Shown: positions 25,034 through 33,681, numbered from the stretch's first letter. The stretch: 64,000 bases of DNA from Gammaproteobacteria bacterium 39-13 (GCA_001898235.1 MKTN01000020.1:1-64000), one strand, 5' to 3'. Made by a program: numbers and translations. The notes: generated by a model from the letters alone, not told the origin.

Positions 25034-25948
25034 TTAAATTTGTAACCAATCTTTTGCTATTAAGAAATTTTCATATAATGCGCTTTCTTCTGTGCCTCTT
25101 TCAGGGCACCATTTATAAATCCAATCTGCTTGCGGTGGCATGGACATCAGTATAGATTCAGTGGCGCCGCCAGATTGTAACCCGAATAAAGTCCCTCTAT
25201 CGTAAATCAAATTAAATTCAACGTACCTACCTCTGCGGTAGCGTTGAAATGCTTTTTGTCGTTCGCCATATGGCATATTTTTTCTTTTAGCGACGATAGG
25301 CTGATAGGCTTTCAATATGAGATCACCTATCTCTTGAGTAAATGCAAATGACTTTAAAAATCCAGGTTCGTACAAATCATCGAAAAAAAGTCCTCCTATC
25401 CCTCTGGGCTCGTTTCTATGCTTTAAGTAAAAATAATCATCACAATTTTTTTTATATTTTTCATATAATCCCTCACCATAGCGTGAGCAAGCATCAGATG
25501 CTTTTTGATGCCAATAAATGCAATCTTCTTCAAATCCATAGTAAGGGGTTAAATCTAATCCCCCGCCAAACCACCATACGGATTGAGCTCCGGGTTTACT
25601 GGCGATAAAAAAACGAACATTGGCATGTGATGTTGGCACATAGGGATTTTCAGGATGAATCACCAGAGAAACCCCTGTCGCTTCAAACTCCCAACCTTCA
25701 AGGTAAGCTCTGCTGGCAGTTGCCGATTTTGGTAATGATTTTCCTTTCACATGAGAAAAATTGACGCCTGCCTTTTCAAACACGGCGCCGTTGGTAAGTA
25801 CACGCGTGCGTCCACCTCCGCCTTGCTGGTGTGTCCAATTATCTTCTTGGAAAATGCCTTTCCCATCTTCGGTTTCTAATCCAAGACAGATAACATCCTG
25901 CAAGTTCATGAAGTAGGATTGAACGTCTACTAGACTGGGATGGCACAT
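25034..25948 (-). CDS. hemF: Oxygen-dependent coproporphyrinogen III oxidase
   Basis: The 304-residue HemF has [56 protein letters not shown] and [15 protein letters not shown]. All are family signatures. It carries out the aerobic decarboxylation of coproporphyrinogen III in heme synthesis. The longest frame begins with TTG at 25996; I chose ATG at 25948 because it aligns with the E. coli HemF start. An FNR-type palindrome 92 bases upstream of this start suggests oxygen control. Confidence 0.95.
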   Translation of the reverse strand: MCHPSLVDVQSYFMNLQDVICLGLETEDGKGIFQEDNWTHQQGGGGRTRVLTNGAVFEKAGVNFSHVKGKSLPKSATASRAYLEGWEFEATGVSLVIHPENPYVPTSHANVRFFIASKPGAQSVWWFGGGLDLTPYYGFEEDCIYWHQKASDACSRYGEGLYEKYKKNCDDYFYLKHRNEPRGIGGLFFDDLYEPGFLKSFAFTQEIGDLILKAYQPIVAKRKNMPYGERQKAFQRYRRGRYVEFNLIYDRGTLFGLQSGGATESILMSMPPQADWIYKWCPERGTEESALYENFLIAKDWLQI

Positions 25949-26039
25949 ATATGTTTTCTCTAAGTTGCTATGGATAGCGTTCAAATATGATTTCAAAAAA
26001 TGATAATGACAAAGGGATTTTTTATTTTCTGCTTAAAAA

Positions 26040-26053
26040 CTGATCTGGATCAA
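26040..26053. promoter_or_regulatory. FNR-type box between hemF and rubredoxin
   Basis: CTGAT-CTGG-ATCAA matches the FNR/Anr consensus TTGAT-N4-ATCAA at nine of ten half-site bases. It lies between the divergent hemF and rubredoxin genes, and an FNR-like regulator is encoded 420 bases away. Confidence 0.7.
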
Positions 26054-26139
26054 TAAACTAAGATCTTTCTTAAATTACTGTTGAGCGAGCGGGGAATAAG
26101 ATGTTAGTTTAGCGATAGTTAAAGACCGAGGATCAACTG

Positions 26140-26298
26140 ATGAGTCAATATCTTTGTTTACCTTGTGGTTATATTTATGATGAACAGATTGCTTCTGAAG
26201 AAGAGACGGCGTTATTTGAGCAAAAGCCGGTAAATTGGGTTTGTCCTGAATGTGGTGCCAGTAAATTTGACTTTGAGTTGATGGATGAGGAGGAATAA
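26140..26298 (+). CDS. Rubredoxin
   Basis: The 52-residue protein carries the two iron-binding knuckles of rubredoxin, CLPCGYIYDE at residues 6-15 and VCPECGASKFDFE near residue 34. It is a one-electron carrier with a single Fe(Cys)4 site. In gammaproteobacteria it typically serves alkane hydroxylase, superoxide/NO-detoxifying partners or rubredoxin reductases; no partner is adjacent. It starts at ATG after GACCGAGGATCAACTG. Its 3' end holds the strong ribosome site (GAGGAGG) of the next tiny gene. Confidence 0.92.
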   Translation: MSQYLCLPCGYIYDEQIASEEETALFEQKPVNWVCPECGASKFDFELMDEEE

Positions 26299-26299
26299 G

Positions 26300-26368
26300 A
26301 TGAGATTATCCATTCTTCAAATGCTCGCATTGATTGCCATTTTGGGCGTATTGTTAAGTATTGCTTAA
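26300..26368 (+). CDS. 22-residue single-helix membrane peptide
   Basis: The frame ATG AGA TTA TCC ... GCT TAA encodes 22 residues, nearly all hydrophobic after the first arginine (SILQMLALIAILGVLLSIA). It begins one base after the rubredoxin stop and has a near-perfect Shine-Dalgarno sequence, GAGGAGGAATAAG. Good translation signals and tight coupling suggest that it is a real small membrane protein, perhaps anchoring or assisting a redox partner. No family is recognised. Confidence 0.55.
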   Translation: MRLSILQMLALIAILGVLLSIA

Positions 26369-26470
26369 GCATAAACTCAAATTAAGTTAGTTTGATAAAG
26401 AGGGGTGTTTTTCGTTTCCTGCGTATTATGATAAAGTGCGCATAATTTCAAATAATATTGATTAAAAATC

Positions 26471-27172
26471 ATGTCTGTTTTAGAACCTAGTTGCTTTTCT
26501 TGCCGATTATCGACTTACTGCTTTCCACCAGGTCTTGATAAAGATCATTTATATTTGCTTGATTCATTAATTGATAAGCAAAGGCTATTCCATAAAAACG
26601 AATATGTTTATCGAGAGAAAAAGGATTTTACTGAAATTTTCATTATTCGAACAGGTAGTGTTAAAACGTATAATATAGCCAACAATGGTCAAATTGCTAT
26701 TACAGGATTTTGTTATCCAGGTGAAATTTTAGGGATGAATGCCATTGCAGCTAAATCTTATCAAGAAAATGCAGTTGCTTTAGACACAGTGAGCGTTTGT
26801 GCCTTAAAGTATTGTGAATTTGTAAAACTTTCTAATCAATTTATCAGTTTTAATCAGCAATTGATAAAACTGATGAGTGAAAAGCTAGCAAGTCAATTGA
26901 TAACCAATCATGCATGCTCTGCAGAATCAAAAATTGCGCTTTTTTTACTCACTATTTCTAATAAAATGAAAAATTATGGAACTTCAGGTATTGATTTTTC
27001 ATTGAGCATGAGCCGAGATGATATTGCAAAGTACTTAGGGTTAGCGACGGAAACCGTCAGTAGAATATTATCAAAATTTAAATTAAGAAAAATACTCACG
27101 TGTTCAAATAAGGCAGTTCATTTACAAGATATCTTACAGTTGGAAATACTTGCTGCCGAAGCAACGCTTTAA
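26471..27172 (+). CDS. fnr: FNR-type oxygen-sensing transcription regulator
   Basis: The 233-residue Crp/Fnr protein has Cys8, Cys11 and Cys17 (C-x2-C-x5-C in SCFSCRLSTYC) and Cys110. This reproduces the exact relative spacing of the four [4Fe-4S] ligands of E. coli FNR (20, 23, 29, 122). The recognition helix ATETVSRILSKF contains the E-xx-SR residues that read TTGAT half-sites. It should be active as a dimer at low oxygen. FNR-type boxes near hemF/rubredoxin, the desaturase and the first cyd operon are probable local targets. Confidence 0.93.
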   Translation: MSVLEPSCFSCRLSTYCFPPGLDKDHLYLLDSLIDKQRLFHKNEYVYREKKDFTEIFIIRTGSVKTYNIANNGQIAITGFCYPGEILGMNAIAAKSYQENAVALDTVSVCALKYCEFVKLSNQFISFNQQLIKLMSEKLASQLITNHACSAESKIALFLLTISNKMKNYGTSGIDFSLSMSRDDIAKYLGLATETVSRILSKFKLRKILTCSNKAVHLQDILQLEILAAEATL

Positions 27173-27191
27173 ATCATTAAATCGTGACAAG

Positions 27192-27205
27192 CTGATCTAG
27201 ATCAA
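27192..27205. promoter_or_regulatory. FNR-type box upstream of desaturase
   Basis: CTGAT-CTAG-ATCAA is a near-consensus FNR palindrome (nine of ten half-site bases). Its centre is about 64 bases before the desaturase ATG and directly downstream of fnr. Confidence 0.75.
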
Positions 27206-27262
27206 AGCGTCTTCTATAAAACAATGTTATTGTCAACCTCTTTTAATCACTGAGGTTCGAAT

Positions 27263-28315
27263 ATGCATGGATTAGTATCATTGTCTATTTGGCAAATAGC
27301 TTTAGTCACATTTATTTTGACACATATTACTATCATTTCAGTCACTATCTATTTACATCGGTGTCAAGCGCATCGCAGCGTAACGCTACATCCTATTATT
27401 AGTCATTTTTTTCGCTTTTGGCTTTGGCTAACTACCGGTATTATTACAAAATCATGGACTGCCATTCATCGAAAACATCATGCCAAATGTGAAACAAAAG
27501 AAGATCCTCATAGTCCTCAAGTTTTAGGTCTTTCTACAGTGCTTTGGCGAGGGGCAGAGTTATATAAAGCTGAAGCAAAAAACATTCAGACGTTAAATCG
27601 ATATGGGCAAGGCACCCCTAACGATTGGCTTGAGCGTCATATTTACACGCCGCATTCAGATAAAGGATATTTGATTATGTTGGCAATCGATCTCACTCTT
27701 TTTGGAGTTTCTGGACTCACGATGTGGGCTTTACAAATGATGACTATTCCTTTTCTTGCTGCAGGCGTTGTAAATGGCGTAGGGCATTATTATGGTTATC
27801 GAAACTTTGATTGCTTGGATGCGTCGACGAATTTATTTCCCATTGGCATTTTCATTGGTGGAGAAGAACTTCATAATAATCATCATACTTACCCTACATC
27901 AGCACAGTTTTCGGTTAAAAAATGGGAATTTGATATTGGATGGCAATACATTAAACTTTTGGCCATGCTCAAGCTAGCTAAAGTGAAGCGTCAGATCCCT
28001 AAAATTGTTCTTGACAAGAACAAACATAGAATAGACATCGACACGTTAAAAGCTATTTTTAATAATCGATATTCTTTGTTGCGAACTTTCCAGAAAAAAG
28101 TAGAGCGTCCCTTCAAGCATTTTTCACAAAATTGTCTTGAGTATCAACAGATAAGAAATATGAAAAGACAACTGCAACAGCTTTGGACGATTAGTTCAAA
28201 AACCAATTCTGAATTGTTGGAATATTTGCATGATTGGTGTCAAAGGGCAGAAGCATTAAAAATTAAGCAACTCGCGGATTTCGTTGCATATTTAAGAAGT
28301 TATACTTTAGTGTAG
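27263..28315 (+). CDS. Acyl-CoA / fatty acid delta-9 desaturase
   Basis: The 350-residue membrane di-iron desaturase has three histidine boxes: HRCQAH (32-37), HRKHH (69-73) and HNNHH (204-208). Four hydrophobic segments surround them. It introduces a double bond into acyl chains with O2 and two electrons. A charged helical C-terminal extension of about 110 residues follows the catalytic core. The FNR-type box directly upstream links its expression to oxygen supply, and rubredoxin nearby is a conceivable electron donor. Confidence 0.92.
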   Translation: MHGLVSLSIWQIALVTFILTHITIISVTIYLHRCQAHRSVTLHPIISHFFRFWLWLTTGIITKSWTAIHRKHHAKCETKEDPHSPQVLGLSTVLWRGAELYKAEAKNIQTLNRYGQGTPNDWLERHIYTPHSDKGYLIMLAIDLTLFGVSGLTMWALQMMTIPFLAAGVVNGVGHYYGYRNFDCLDASTNLFPIGIFIGGEELHNNHHTYPTSAQFSVKKWEFDIGWQYIKLLAMLKLAKVKRQIPKIVLDKNKHRIDIDTLKAIFNNRYSLLRTFQKKVERPFKHFSQNCLEYQQIRNMKRQLQQLWTISSKTNSELLEYLHDWCQRAEALKIKQLADFVAYLRSYTLV

Positions 28316-28333
28316 AGTTAATTCTTTAAAAAT

Positions 28334-28364
28334 TGGTACCTGTAAGATTACAGGTACCAGCGGT
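28334..28364 (-). terminator. Terminator between desaturase and ompW
   Basis: A perfect 12-base-pair stem, TGGTACCTGTAA-ga-TTACAGGTACCA, lies in the convergent gap. On the minus strand it is followed by ATTTTTAAAG, suiting termination of the cyd-ompW transcript. Confidence 0.7.
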
Positions 28365-28365
28365 T

Positions 28366-29010
28366 TTAACCGAATCGATAGCCAATACCCAGACCGAAGA
28401 TCCAGGGATCGATATCAACAGAAGTTTTAAGATCAACAACAGAATTACTATTTGTACGAACTGTCACATCAGTATCTATCCAAACTTTTTTTACATCCAG
28501 ATTAATGTGCCAGTGATCGGTAAAATTAAAATTTAAACCTGCTTGGATTACACCACCAAAGCTATTTTCATATTCGATATGCTGTGCGATGGGACCTGAA
28601 TCAACACCATAGAAAATAGTATAATTGATTCCACTGCCAAGATAAGGATCAATCAAGCAATTAGGCATAAAATGCCATTGCAGTGTGAGTGTTGGAGGGA
28701 GTAAAGAGACTTCACCTAAGTTTAAATTCCCAAGAACCGTTCCATTTGCCTTTACCTGATGGCGTGTATAGGCAGTAATAAGTTCTGCTGCAAGATTGTC
28801 AGTGAAAAAGTAACTTATATCAAACTCAGGCGTAATGTTTGTACTTACTGATGCTGTGCCATTGATTAAGCTAATTTCATTTGAATGATCGTCTGGTGAA
28901 ACGACAAGCCATCGTAATCGCAAGACTAAAGGATCTTCAACCATAGCATTGGTGATAGGGCTTATGACATTTAAGCCGATGGCTGCAAGAGGTAAAAACA
29001 ATTTTTTCAT
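28366..29010 (-). CDS. ompW: OmpW-family outer membrane protein
   Basis: The 214-residue protein has a signal peptide (KKLFLPLAAIGLNVISPITNA) and an eight-stranded barrel pattern. OmpW features include TPEFDISYFFTDNLAAEL, LLPPTLTLQWHF, IDPYLGSGINYT, a terminal DIDPWIFGLGIGYRFG, and a C-terminal aromatic-turn motif. Its ATG overlaps the stop of cydX (ATGA), so it is translated from the cyd mRNA. In E. coli ompW is regulated by FNR and oxygen, which fits this placement. It probably forms a narrow hydrophobic channel. Confidence 0.9.
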   Translation of the reverse strand: MKKLFLPLAAIGLNVISPITNAMVEDPLVLRLRWLVVSPDDHSNEISLINGTASVSTNITPEFDISYFFTDNLAAELITAYTRHQVKANGTVLGNLNLGEVSLLPPTLTLQWHFMPNCLIDPYLGSGINYTIFYGVDSGPIAQHIEYENSFGGVIQAGLNFNFTDHWHINLDVKKVWIDTDVTVRTNSNSVVDLKTSVDIDPWIFGLGIGYRFG

Positions 29011-29129
29011 ATTTTCTCCTTGTTTTGGTTTTCCTCGTCAAAAATTCTTTCATGTTCTAGCCATATTACATTGATTATCCCACAAGAACATGCAAACAGC
29101 ACACCCAAAATCCAGGCAAAGTACCACAT
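29007..29129 (-). CDS. cydX: Cytochrome bd oxidase small subunit CydX (copy 1)
   Basis: A 40-residue protein starts MWYFAWILGVLFACSCGIIN, the diagnostic CydX/YbgT sequence, with one membrane helix followed by an acidic tail (WLEHERIFDEEN). It begins 10 bases after the cydB stop, preceded by AAGGAATTATC, and its TGA overlaps the ompW start. It stabilises the CydAB oxidase. Confidence 0.93.
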   Translation of the reverse strand: MWYFAWILGVLFACSCGIINVIWLEHERIFDEENQNKEKI

Positions 29130-29138
29130 GATAATTCC

Positions 29139-30278
29139 TTAATACGATTCGGGTTGGGTTAAGATATCTTTTTGCTCAACTTTCCCCGCAAACACACTAA
29201 ATGCCCAATAGGTATAAGATAAAACGATGGGTAAAAATACAATTGTTACCCAAAACATATAATGTAAAGTGCGATGACTTGATGTTGCGTCCCACAATGT
29301 CAAGCTATGATTGGGATGAGTACTTGAAGGTAAAATGAAAGGAAATAAAGCAACATTAATTGTTAATAAAGAAAAGCAAATTGCCAATGTACTCATGATG
29401 ATTGCTGTTTTATTTATATTTGCTTTAGATGCGGTAATGGCACCTAGGGTTGATAATATACTAATAGCAGGTAATACCCATAAATAAGAATAGCGTTCAT
29501 AATTATGAAACCAACCATTCGGTAGTCGAATTACTTCTTTACTAATAGGAATTAAACTCGAATTTATATCGTTAATCGTTTTAATTTTAAAACCATTAAT
29601 TCCAAATTTAACCCACAAGCCAGCAAGAATAAAACTTATGATAAAAAATAGTCCCAATATGAAATTCAATTTCATCACCCTTTGATGAAAAATATCGGGC
29701 AGTTTCTTTTGAAGATAGGTGCCACCATGTAACGCAATTATCGCGACAGATGATAAACCAAATAAAATGGCAAAGGGATTTAATAATTGAAAAAAGGATC
29801 CTGTATAGTGTGATTGCAGATTGTCATCAAAATGAAAAGGAAGCCCTAACAATAAGTTGCCTAGCCCTACGCCGAAAATTAAAGCAGGGATAAAACCGCT
29901 TAAAAATAAGCCATGATCCCAAATACTTCGCCATTTAACTGAAGGTAGTTTAGAGCGAAACTCAAAGCTAGGTGGGCGCAAAATCAAAGATAAAAGCACG
30001 ATGAAAAGCGCTATATAAAGACCAGAAAATGCACAAGCATAAACAATAGGCCATGCTGCAAATGTAGCGCCACCTGCGGTAATAAACCAAACTTGGTTAC
30101 CATCCCAAGTTGGACCGATGCTATTAATTAAAAGACGTCTCTGTTCATCTGTTTTTCCAATAAAGGGTAGCAACATACATACCCCAAAATCGCGCCCGCC
30201 TAATATAAAAAACACGATAAAGAGTATTGAGATAAAAAACCACCATAAAAATTTTAAGGTAACATAATCCAAAATCAT
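29139..30278 (-). CDS. cydB: Cytochrome bd ubiquinol oxidase subunit II (copy 1)
   Basis: The 379-residue membrane protein has nine predicted helices. CydB signatures include FILGGRDFGVCMLLPF, NSIGPTWDGNQVWFI, RPPSFEFRSK and the C-terminal PSSTHPNHSLTLWDATSS. It pairs with CydA in the terminal oxidase that reduces O2 to water with high affinity. Its ATG overlaps the cydA stop. It is 379 residues like the second copy but clearly more divergent than the conserved block of cydA. Confidence 0.95.
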   Translation of the reverse strand: MILDYVTLKFLWWFFISILFIVFFILGGRDFGVCMLLPFIGKTDEQRRLLINSIGPTWDGNQVWFITAGGATFAAWPIVYACAFSGLYIALFIVLLSLILRPPSFEFRSKLPSVKWRSIWDHGLFLSGFIPALIFGVGLGNLLLGLPFHFDDNLQSHYTGSFFQLLNPFAILFGLSSVAIIALHGGTYLQKKLPDIFHQRVMKLNFILGLFFIISFILAGLWVKFGINGFKIKTINDINSSLIPISKEVIRLPNGWFHNYERYSYLWVLPAISILSTLGAITASKANINKTAIIMSTLAICFSLLTINVALFPFILPSSTHPNHSLTLWDATSSHRTLHYMFWVTIVFLPIVLSYTYWAFSVFAGKVEQKDILTQPESY

Positions 30279-31843
30279 TGAGTGGATCCTCTTAATTTTT
30301 CAAAGTGATAACGTTTTAAGCCTAAGCTGCTTGGGCCTAATTTGGCATACTTCACAAGTAAGATAAGATCTGCAATGAGAAGAGCTGTATAGAAAAGAAC
30401 AAATCCAACAAGGCTCATCCAAACTTGGCTAGTGCTGACAGTTGATACTCCCATAGAGGTTGGTAATATTTCAGCAATTGCCCAAGGTTGGCGACCATAT
30501 TCTGCGACAATCCAGCCACTTTCAGCGGCAATCCAAGGAAGAGGCAAGCTATATAACGCAAAACGTAATAGCCATTTTCTTCGCTCTAATGGTCCTTTAA
30601 TGTTGTAATAAAAGGCCAATATAAATAAGAGCAGCATTAAAAATCCTGAAGCCACCATTACTCGAAATGACCAGAATAAAGGTGCAACTTTGGGAACGCT
30701 ATCGTTCGCTGCTTCTTTGATTTGTGATTCAGTTGCTTCATAGATATTAGGAGTATACTTTTTAAGTAGTAATGCATACCCAAGATTGTGTTTAACTTGA
30801 TCAAACTCATTTAAAAGTTGTCCTGAGGGAGTTTTTGATTGCTTAATTTTTTCTAACAATTGGTATGCTTTGATACCTTCTAGTATTTTCTCTTCATGTG
30901 TTTTGACTATATCGTTTAAACCGATTACAGGCTTGTCTATTGAACGCGTAGCTATCACACCCAGCGCATAAGGGATTTTGATCGCATAATCCATGCGTTT
31001 TTTTTCATCATTTGGGATCCCAAATAGAGTAAATGCAGCAGGAGGCGTAGCCGTTTCCCATTCACCTTCAATTGCGGCAAGCTTTGTTTTTTGTACTTCA
31101 CCAATGGTATAACCGCTCTCATCACCTAATACCAGCACAGATAAGATTGAGGCTAGACCAAAACCTGCGGCAATAGCAAAAGAACGACGCGCAAAAGCCA
31201 TATCCCTTTTCTTAAGCAAATAATAGGCACTAATTGATAATACAAAAATTGCCCCAGTTACGTAGCCTGCGGCAACTGTATGAACAAATTTGACTTGAGC
31301 TACAGGGTTAAAGAAAATTTCTGAGAAGCTGCTTAATTCCATCCTCATGGTATCAATATTAAAATAAGCGCCTACTGGATGCTGCATCCAACCATTGGCA
31401 ATTAATATCCATAACGCAGATAAATTAGCACCAAGAGCCATCAGCCAAGTCACCATTAAATGCTTGGATTTACTTAACTTATCCCAGCCAAAGAAAAACA
31501 ATCCAATAAAAGTTGATTCAAGGAAGAAGGCCATAAATCCTTCAATGGCAAGCGGAACGCCAAAGATATCACCCACAAAATAAGAATAATAAGCCCAGTT
31601 CGTGCCAAACTGAAACTCCATGGTGATCCCAGTTGCGACGCCCATCGCAAAGTTAATACCAAATAGTTTGCCCCAAAATCGTGTCATGTCTTTATATATT
31701 TCTTTCCCTGTTAAGACATAGACTGATTCCATAATGGCTAAAATAAAAGCGAGGCCTAATGTGAGAGGCACAAATAAAAAATGATACAGTGCTGTTAATG
31801 CAAACTGTAATCTAGATAACTCAACTACTGATTCAGTTAACAT
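30275..31843 (-). CDS. cydA: Cytochrome bd ubiquinol oxidase subunit I (copy 1)
   Basis: The 522-residue CydA has the heme ligand His21 (ALYHFLFVPLTLG), the second heme histidine in VKFVHTVAAGYVTG, the Q-loop with GESGYTIGEVQKTKLAAIEG and the GRQPWAIAEILPT motif. The length indicates the long Q-loop subfamily. It oxidises ubiquinol and binds the b558, b595 and d hemes. It leads the operon cydA-cydB-cydX-ompW. An FNR-type box lies about 250 bases upstream. About 220 bases near its 5' end are almost identical to copy 2. Confidence 0.96.
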   Translation of the reverse strand: MLTESVVELSRLQFALTALYHFLFVPLTLGLAFILAIMESVYVLTGKEIYKDMTRFWGKLFGINFAMGVATGITMEFQFGTNWAYYSYFVGDIFGVPLAIEGFMAFFLESTFIGLFFFGWDKLSKSKHLMVTWLMALGANLSALWILIANGWMQHPVGAYFNIDTMRMELSSFSEIFFNPVAQVKFVHTVAAGYVTGAIFVLSISAYYLLKKRDMAFARRSFAIAAGFGLASILSVLVLGDESGYTIGEVQKTKLAAIEGEWETATPPAAFTLFGIPNDEKKRMDYAIKIPYALGVIATRSIDKPVIGLNDIVKTHEEKILEGIKAYQLLEKIKQSKTPSGQLLNEFDQVKHNLGYALLLKKYTPNIYEATESQIKEAANDSVPKVAPLFWSFRVMVASGFLMLLLFILAFYYNIKGPLERRKWLLRFALYSLPLPWIAAESGWIVAEYGRQPWAIAEILPTSMGVSTVSTSQVWMSLVGFVLFYTALLIADLILLVKYAKLGPSSLGLKRYHFEKLRGSTQ

Positions 31844-32209
31844 TTTATCTCCTTGTGGGTTCTAAAATGATAGAGGCAATGCCTTGTGTTCTTGCTTCTA
31901 TGGAAAGAGGGCGACTAAAGCATAGTTTCCATAAAAGGAAGAGCAAAAGAACTTTGATGAATAAAATGCAGGATATTTTGAAGGTAAGAGATTTCACTCG
32001 TATCCATTGATTTGAAAAAATTTTGACGTACTGTAGATATTGCTTATTCAGTTGACAAGTAGTGATGAGAAGATTGTTCTAAAAAGTTGACTTAGATCAA
32101 GAAAATAGGAGTTTAATTTGAAAAAAGACATATTTCGCCTCTTTTGCTACGAAAAATAATATAATCAGCTATGTACAGACCCCTAAAATCGTACAAAGCG
32201 ACTCTTTGT
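31844..32209. other. Upstream region of the first cyd operon
   Basis: This 366-base gap lies between the META-domain gene and cydA on the same strand. It contains the FNR-type box listed separately and no open frame of note. Confidence 0.5.
32087..32100. promoter_or_regulatory. FNR-type box upstream of cydA copy 1
   Basis: TTGAC-TTAG-ATCAA matches the FNR consensus at nine of ten half-site bases. It lies about 245 bases before the cydA start, far enough to imply a long leader or a distal site. Confidence 0.65.
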
Positions 32210-32986
32210 TTATTTTTCTGCTATAAAAGTGAGAGTTTGCCCTTTTTTAGTTGTTATCACTAATTTATCGTCTGGCGAAATTTTTACTTGTGTGCTTTCT
32301 AGAAGTAATTGGGTAAATTTTTGCTCTTGTGTCATGATTGCGGGGGCACAGGCCATCAAGGTACTTCTAAGGTTAGGCAAAATTGAAAGACTATTCTTTT
32401 CCAATTTATATTCACCTGAATAAGAATTGCAACCAGAACGTCCGCTTAAGCTTCCTTTATGATTAAACTTTAACGTAACAGAGGTATCATCAATGATGCC
32501 TTGATGGTTTAAATCTTCTAAACGCCATGTTACTCCTAAAATCTCTTTTGAGGATATAGCATTGGCGGTCATTTTTTGAGTGACAGGATTAGCCACTAAA
32601 GTGCCTACATCTTGCGTGAATGATTGACTATTGATATGGATGGGATCTGTTTTCCAGGCAGGTTTTCGCTGAACATAAATAGTACTTTCTAATTGATATT
32701 TTTTTCCACTTTTAAGTAAACCACGACTGATCATAATAGAGAAAGGAATAGGAACCTGTTTTCCTTGCAAAGGAATTTTTGATTTTTCAATGATTTTTTT
32801 CTTAGAGGATTCTTTTATTTCCAATTGAATGATACTTCCAGGTGGTAGTGCAACCCGTTGGTGATAAGTGATGCTGCCTTTTATAGTGACAGTACGTTGT
32901 GTTTTTTCTGTAGCTTTACTCATTTGAGAAACGGTAAGGAAAATGATTGAAAAAATGAGCAAAAAAGCATGACTTATTTTTTGCAT
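32210..32986 (-). CDS. Exported YbaY/META (HslJ-like) two-domain protein
   Basis: The 258-residue protein has a signal peptide (HAFLLIFSIIFLTVSQ). Residues 33-140 form a YbaY/YscW-like beta domain (ITYHQRVALPPGSIIQLEI). Residues 148-258 form a META domain (LGVTWRLEDLNHQG, SGRSGCNSYSGEYKL, LPNLRSTLMACAPAIM) related to HslJ. Such proteins are periplasmic or lipid-anchored and linked to heat or antibiotic stress. No lipobox cysteine follows the signal here, so it is probably soluble. Confidence 0.85.
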   Translation of the reverse strand: MQKISHAFLLIFSIIFLTVSQMSKATEKTQRTVTIKGSITYHQRVALPPGSIIQLEIKESSKKKIIEKSKIPLQGKQVPIPFSIMISRGLLKSGKKYQLESTIYVQRKPAWKTDPIHINSQSFTQDVGTLVANPVTQKMTANAISSKEILGVTWRLEDLNHQGIIDDTSVTLKFNHKGSLSGRSGCNSYSGEYKLEKNSLSILPNLRSTLMACAPAIMTQEQKFTQLLLESTQVKISPDDKLVITTKKGQTLTFIAEK

Positions 32987-33028
32987 AGGTGGCCTCGCTA
33001 TTGCACTTTATTTGCCATATTAATTTGA

Positions 33029-33283
33029 TCATTTCCTAGGATTTTCTTTGGGAGGAGGATCTTCTTGGGGAATGGGATTTTCTGGGATATGCGGAAAAGG
33101 TTTATCTGGATCGGTTGGGGGTTGTATTGGATCGGGTCTTTTAGGATCAATTGGTGTATCAGGATCTTCAGGTGTTTTAATCGTGGCTTTGATATAGTTT
33201 TTCTTTCCAGTGCTGCAATACAAATAACCACCCCAGGCACTTGCATTTTTTGAAAAACTACTGTTTTTGAGTGATTGTTTCAT
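33029..33283 (-). CDS. Small proline-rich protein of unknown function
   Basis: The 84-residue frame has an unremarkable N terminus (MKQSLKNSSFSKNASAWGGY) and a tail dominated by Pro, Asp and Lys (DPDTPIDPKRPDPIQPPTDP and similar). The tail composition is too regular to be chance and is likely extended and disordered. A second frame overlaps the same DNA but is less convincing. No homologue is recognised and the ribosome site is weak. Confidence 0.45.
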   Translation of the reverse strand: MKQSLKNSSFSKNASAWGGYLYCSTGKKNYIKATIKTPEDPDTPIDPKRPDPIQPPTDPDKPFPHIPENPIPQEDPPPKENPRK

Positions 33284-33681
33284 TGTATTTTACTTCTCAT
33301 CAAGACATAGGTTCAACTAATAATATAGGGTGGTTTTGAAGCAAAAAGTACTGAATATAAAGTGGTGCATATCATCTTCTTTGAAAAAAATTGTCTGAGC
33401 TTTGTTGAATCTTTACTGTTGCTTTCATTATTTTTTAACCCCAATCAAAGATGGATTTACTTTGTCAAAAGTACTTATTCGTCAAATAATGTTATGCTTC
33501 ATTGCAATATAATTTAAGTGATGGTAGTTGCGAAAGTCTGTTTTCTGTTAGCCGTAGATCTTTTCTTTAAATTAGTTCACACTTCGTACTTAGCGGTATG
33601 CAATTATCACAATGATTTTTCATGTTCTACGGTTTTGCTTAATATGGAAGTTATTCTGCATACAAACATTGATGGGTTTGA
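33284..33681. promoter_or_regulatory. Upstream region of the second cyd operon with candidate sigma70 promoter
   Basis: This 398-base region has no open frame of note. TTGTCA at 33462-33467 and AATAAT at 33485-33490 are separated by 17 bases and could form a promoter reading toward cydP. No FNR palindrome like the one ahead of the first cyd operon was found. Confidence 0.35.

Noticed and set aside
31395-31583. Antisense open frame inside cydA copy 1, mirrored at 34120-34308 in copy 2
   Set aside because: Both are shadows of the conserved CydA coding sequence; their similarity only reflects the near-identical tract.
32998-33246. Second minus-strand frame overlapping the proline-rich protein gene
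   Set aside because: It shares DNA with the more regular Pro-rich frame and has ordinary low-complexity composition; only one of the two can be coding.
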